A DNA stretch of 35,718 bases, taken from positions 1 to 35,718 of the forward strand of contig NZ_SMKR01000066.1 in NCBI RefSeq assembly GCF_004348725.1, read 5' to 3'. Origin of the DNA: Kribbella turkmenica (GTDB lineage Bacteria > Actinomycetota > Actinomycetes > Propionibacteriales > Kribbellaceae). The translations under genes were made by a program, and so were the position numbers. The notes beneath the pieces were generated by a model. It did no database searches, was not told the origin of the DNA, and saw only the letters and a list, made by a program, of their open reading frames with translations. This document shows, one piece after another, positions 33,666 through 35,718 of the stretch (position 1 is its first letter; every line of letters begins with the position of its first letter).

Positions 33666-34513
33666 CCATGCTTCGCCGGCGCAGTACGGCGTCCGCCCGG
33701 CCCTTCACCCTGGTCCGGCTGAAACCGCGGAGTACCGCGGCCCTCGTGCTCGCGTCCCTGGTCGGTTTGCTCGCGTTCGGGTGGCCGTTGCTGTGGCAGA
33801 CCGAGCAGGCGGGACAGTCTGCGATCGGACACACCACCGACGCGCCCTGGCTGTTCGTGTTGCTGCTGCCGTTGCTGGTGGCCGTCGTACTGGCTGAGCT
33901 GTCGGAGTCCGGGATCGATGCGAAGGTGATCTCGCTGCTCGGCATGCTGGCGGCGGTCGGAGCCGCATTGCGGGCGCTCGGGCCGGGCACTGCCGGGCTG
34001 GAGCCTGGGTTCTTCCTGCTGGTGCTGGCGGGCCGGGCGTTCGGCGCCGGCTTCGGGTTCGTGCTGGGTGCGGTGTCGCTGCTGGGTGGGGCGATGATCA
34101 GTGGCGGGGTCGGTCCGTGGATGCCGTTCCAGATGTTCGCGTGCGCGTGGGTCGGGTGCCTGGCCGGCCTGCTGCCCAGGGCCGGCGGCCGGGCGGAGTT
34201 GCTGGTGCTGGCGGCGTACTCACTCGTCTCGGGGGTGCTCTACGGCGTGGTGATGAACCTGTGGTTCTGGCCGTACGCGACGTTCGGCAGCGACTTCTCG
34301 TTCATCCCGGGTGACTCGCTCGCGGACAACCTGCACCGGTACTTCCTGTTCGTCGTGGCGACCTCCCTCGGGTGGGACATTCCGCGCGGCGTGCTGTGCG
34401 CCGTACTGGTGCTGACGCTGGGGCGGCCGGTGCTGAGCGCCTTCCGCCGGACGGCGCGCAAGGCGGCGTTCGAGGTTCCGGTGGTGTTCGAGTCGAGGAG
34501 AGGCGATGGCTGA
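33662..34513 (+). CDS. ECF transporter S component (substrate-binding membrane subunit)
   Basis: The 283-residue product has about six membrane helices, including LVLASLVGLLAFGWPLLW, GFGFVLGAVSLLGGAMISGG and LVLAAYSLVSGVLYGVVMNLWFW-like segments, and the small-residue faces expected of S components. Position after the T and fused A genes and before cobU suggests it binds a corrinoid, like CbrT. The GTG start overlaps the ATPase stop (GTGACC); an ATG six bases later (33668) is an alternative. The basic N-terminus is about 25 residues. Its stop overlaps cobU by eight bases. Confidence 0.82.
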   Translation: MTMLRRRSTASARPFTLVRLKPRSTAALVLASLVGLLAFGWPLLWQTEQAGQSAIGHTTDAPWLFVLLLPLLVAVVLAELSESGIDAKVISLLGMLAAVGAALRALGPGTAGLEPGFFLLVLAGRAFGAGFGFVLGAVSLLGGAMISGGVGPWMPFQMFACAWVGCLAGLLPRAGGRAELLVLAAYSLVSGVLYGVVMNLWFWPYATFGSDFSFIPGDSLADNLHRYFLFVVATSLGWDIPRGVLCAVLVLTLGRPVLSAFRRTARKAAFEVPVVFESRRGDG

Positions 34514-35036
34514 GCAGCGGACCTTGATCCTGGGCGGTGCCCGGTCCGGCAAGTCGGTCGCCGCCGAGCGCCGGCTGAGGTCCGAGCCCGGCGTCCTGTA
34601 CGTCGCCACCGGCGGAGACGGCGAGTCCGACCCGGAGTGGGCCCAGCGGATCGCCAGGCACCGCGCCCGGCGGCCCGCGTCGTGGGCCCTGGCGGAGACC
34701 ATCGACCTGGTGCCGTTGCTGGACTCCGCCGGCCCGCCGATGCTGATCGACTGCCTGACCCTGTGGTTGTCGCGGACGATGGACACGCTCGATCTGTGGT
34801 CCGACCTGGGCCGGGCCGAACTGGTCGAGCAGGAGATCGACCAGCTGGCCGAGGCGTGGTCCCGGACGACGCGCGTGGTCGTTGCCGTCAGCAATGACGT
34901 TGGCTCGGGCGTGGTTCCGGCCGACGCCGGCACCCGGCTCTTCCGCGATCTGATGGGCCGGCTCAACACCGCCGTCTCCCTCCGCTCCGACCTGGTTCTG
35001 TGGACCATCGCCGGCCGGACCCTTCCGCTGACATGA
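34506..35036 (+). CDS. cobU: Adenosylcobinamide kinase / adenosylcobinamide-phosphate guanylyltransferase
   Basis: The 176-residue product opens with the P-loop GGARSGKS (10-17) and has the base region TGGDGESDPEWAQRIARHRA, in which the guanylylated histidine of the family sits, and NDVGSGVVP near 134, the conserved NEVG-type motif. CobU phosphorylates adenosylcobinamide and then transfers GMP to make AdoCbi-GDP, the substrate of CobS. It follows the transporter and overlaps cobS (ATGA), which suggests the imported corrinoid is salvaged in the same operon. Confidence 0.92.
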   Translation: MAEQRTLILGGARSGKSVAAERRLRSEPGVLYVATGGDGESDPEWAQRIARHRARRPASWALAETIDLVPLLDSAGPPMLIDCLTLWLSRTMDTLDLWSDLGRAELVEQEIDQLAEAWSRTTRVVVAVSNDVGSGVVPADAGTRLFRDLMGRLNTAVSLRSDLVLWTIAGRTLPLT

Positions 35037-35718
35037 AAGCCCACGAGCCGGGCGGGCGCCGCCGTCCACCGGGTGGTGGCTGGGCTGACGGGTGCTGGCT
35101 GGCGGTCGGGACATTGACCGTGCTGCCCGCACGGATGCCGGCGCGGGTCGATCGGGCGGTCGGTGGACGGGCGATGGTGCTGGCACCTGGCGTCGGGGGC
35201 GTGATCGGTGCGATCGCAGCCGCAGTGGTGGCGGTCGCCCAGGTTCTGCGGCCGGATGCCGATTTGCTGGCCGCCGTCCTGGGCGTGCTGGTCGTCGTGG
35301 CCCTCTCCGGCGCGCTCCACCTGGACGGCCTGGCCGACTTCTCGGACGCGCTCGGGAGCCGCCGGGACCGCGAGACGATGCTCCGGATCATGAAGCAGAG
35401 CGACATCGGACCGTTCGGTGTCGTCGCGATCATCGGCGTGCTGCTAATCGACGTCGCCGCCCTGACCGCCTGCGTCCGGTCCGGCTTCGGATGGCAAGCC
35501 GTCCTGATCGCCACGACGGCCGGCCGGCTGACTCTGCCGTGGACTTGTCGTACGACGATTCCCTCGGCTCGGCCGGACGGTTTGGGCGCCACCGTCGCCG
35601 GCACTGTCCGGCCGGTCACAGCCGTTCTCACGACAGGCGCCGTACTGGCTGCCGCTGTGGTCCTGACCTGGCTGACCGGTGCCGATCTCACTTTCCCCGC
35701 CGGGCGACTGGCCGGTAC
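35033..35718 (+). CDS. cobS: Adenosylcobinamide-GDP ribazoletransferase, 3' end outside window
   Basis: Only the first 228 codons are present. The visible part has apolar helices and the hallmark HLDGLADFSDALG (about 100-112), whose acidic residues bind magnesium in CobS proteins. CobS joins AdoCbi-GDP with alpha-ribazole to make cobalamin and is a membrane enzyme. The ATG at 35033 overlaps the cobU stop (ATGA). The frame runs open to the end of the window with no frameshift. Confidence 0.93.
   Translation, partial: MKAHEPGGRRRPPGGGWADGCWLAVGTLTVLPARMPARVDRAVGGRAMVLAPGVGGVIGAIAAAVVAVAQVLRPDADLLAAVLGVLVVVALSGALHLDGLADFSDALGSRRDRETMLRIMKQSDIGPFGVVAIIGVLLIDVAALTACVRSGFGWQAVLIATTAGRLTLPWTCRTTIPSARPDGLGATVAGTVRPVTAVLTTGAVLAAAVVLTWLTGADLTFPAGRLAG

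Overview
The window comes from a high-GC, high-GC3 Gram-positive genome, almost certainly an actinomycete. A PspA/PspAA pair, a DUF3043 membrane protein, abundant GTG starts and ATGA/GTGA/TGATG gene overlaps fit the Propionibacteriales (Kribbella/Nocardioides-like). The family-level placement is inference. Everything here was read by eye from the sequence; no database search was run.

Region 1 (1-26597) is an exopolysaccharide locus with two divergent arms. The left arm (minus strand, read 7099 -> 1) is a nucleotide-sugar branch: extended-SDR epimerase, sugar C-methyltransferase, glucose-1-phosphate cytidylyltransferase, PIG-L deacetylase, a second and strongly diverged C-methyltransferase, a small-molecule methyltransferase, a tiny coupled ORF, and a Wzx-like flippase that runs off the window. 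A frame-shifted gene remnant (about 7236-7978) sits between the arms. The right arm (plus strand, 8107 -> 24340) encodes a GDP-mannose-type dehydrogenase, a GT4 glycosyltransferase, an AsnB-like amidotransferase, a fused alcohol-dehydrogenase/Gfo-Idh oxidoreductase, a heparinase II/III-like protein, two Wzz-like proteins whose kinase P-loops are both gone, an O-antigen ligase/Wzy-like polymerase, a second GT4 enzyme, a membrane-anchored beta-helix protein and a 124-aa protein that may belong with a sigma factor. A convergent ECF-type sigma factor and a WbaP-like initiating phosphoglycosyltransferase close the locus. Together these genes can start, decorate, flip, polymerise, length-control and trim a repeat-unit polymer. 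The mix of an AlgD-type dehydrogenase, a beta-helix protein and a heparinase-like protein suggests a uronate-containing, possibly alginate-like polymer.

Region 2 (26774-29968) is housekeeping: a terminator, the pspA-pspAA stress pair (minus), a divergent DUF3043 gene, an aldo/keto reductase, a 69-aa coupled protein and a terminator.

Region 3 (30025 to the end) is a cobalamin module. A B12 riboswitch leads an exported, membrane-anchored protein and an ECF transporter (T subunit, fused double ATPase, S subunit), followed by cobU and a truncated cobS. Genes overlap or abut throughout, so the riboswitch probably controls the whole set. No tRNA, rRNA, CRISPR array, insertion sequence or phage gene was seen.
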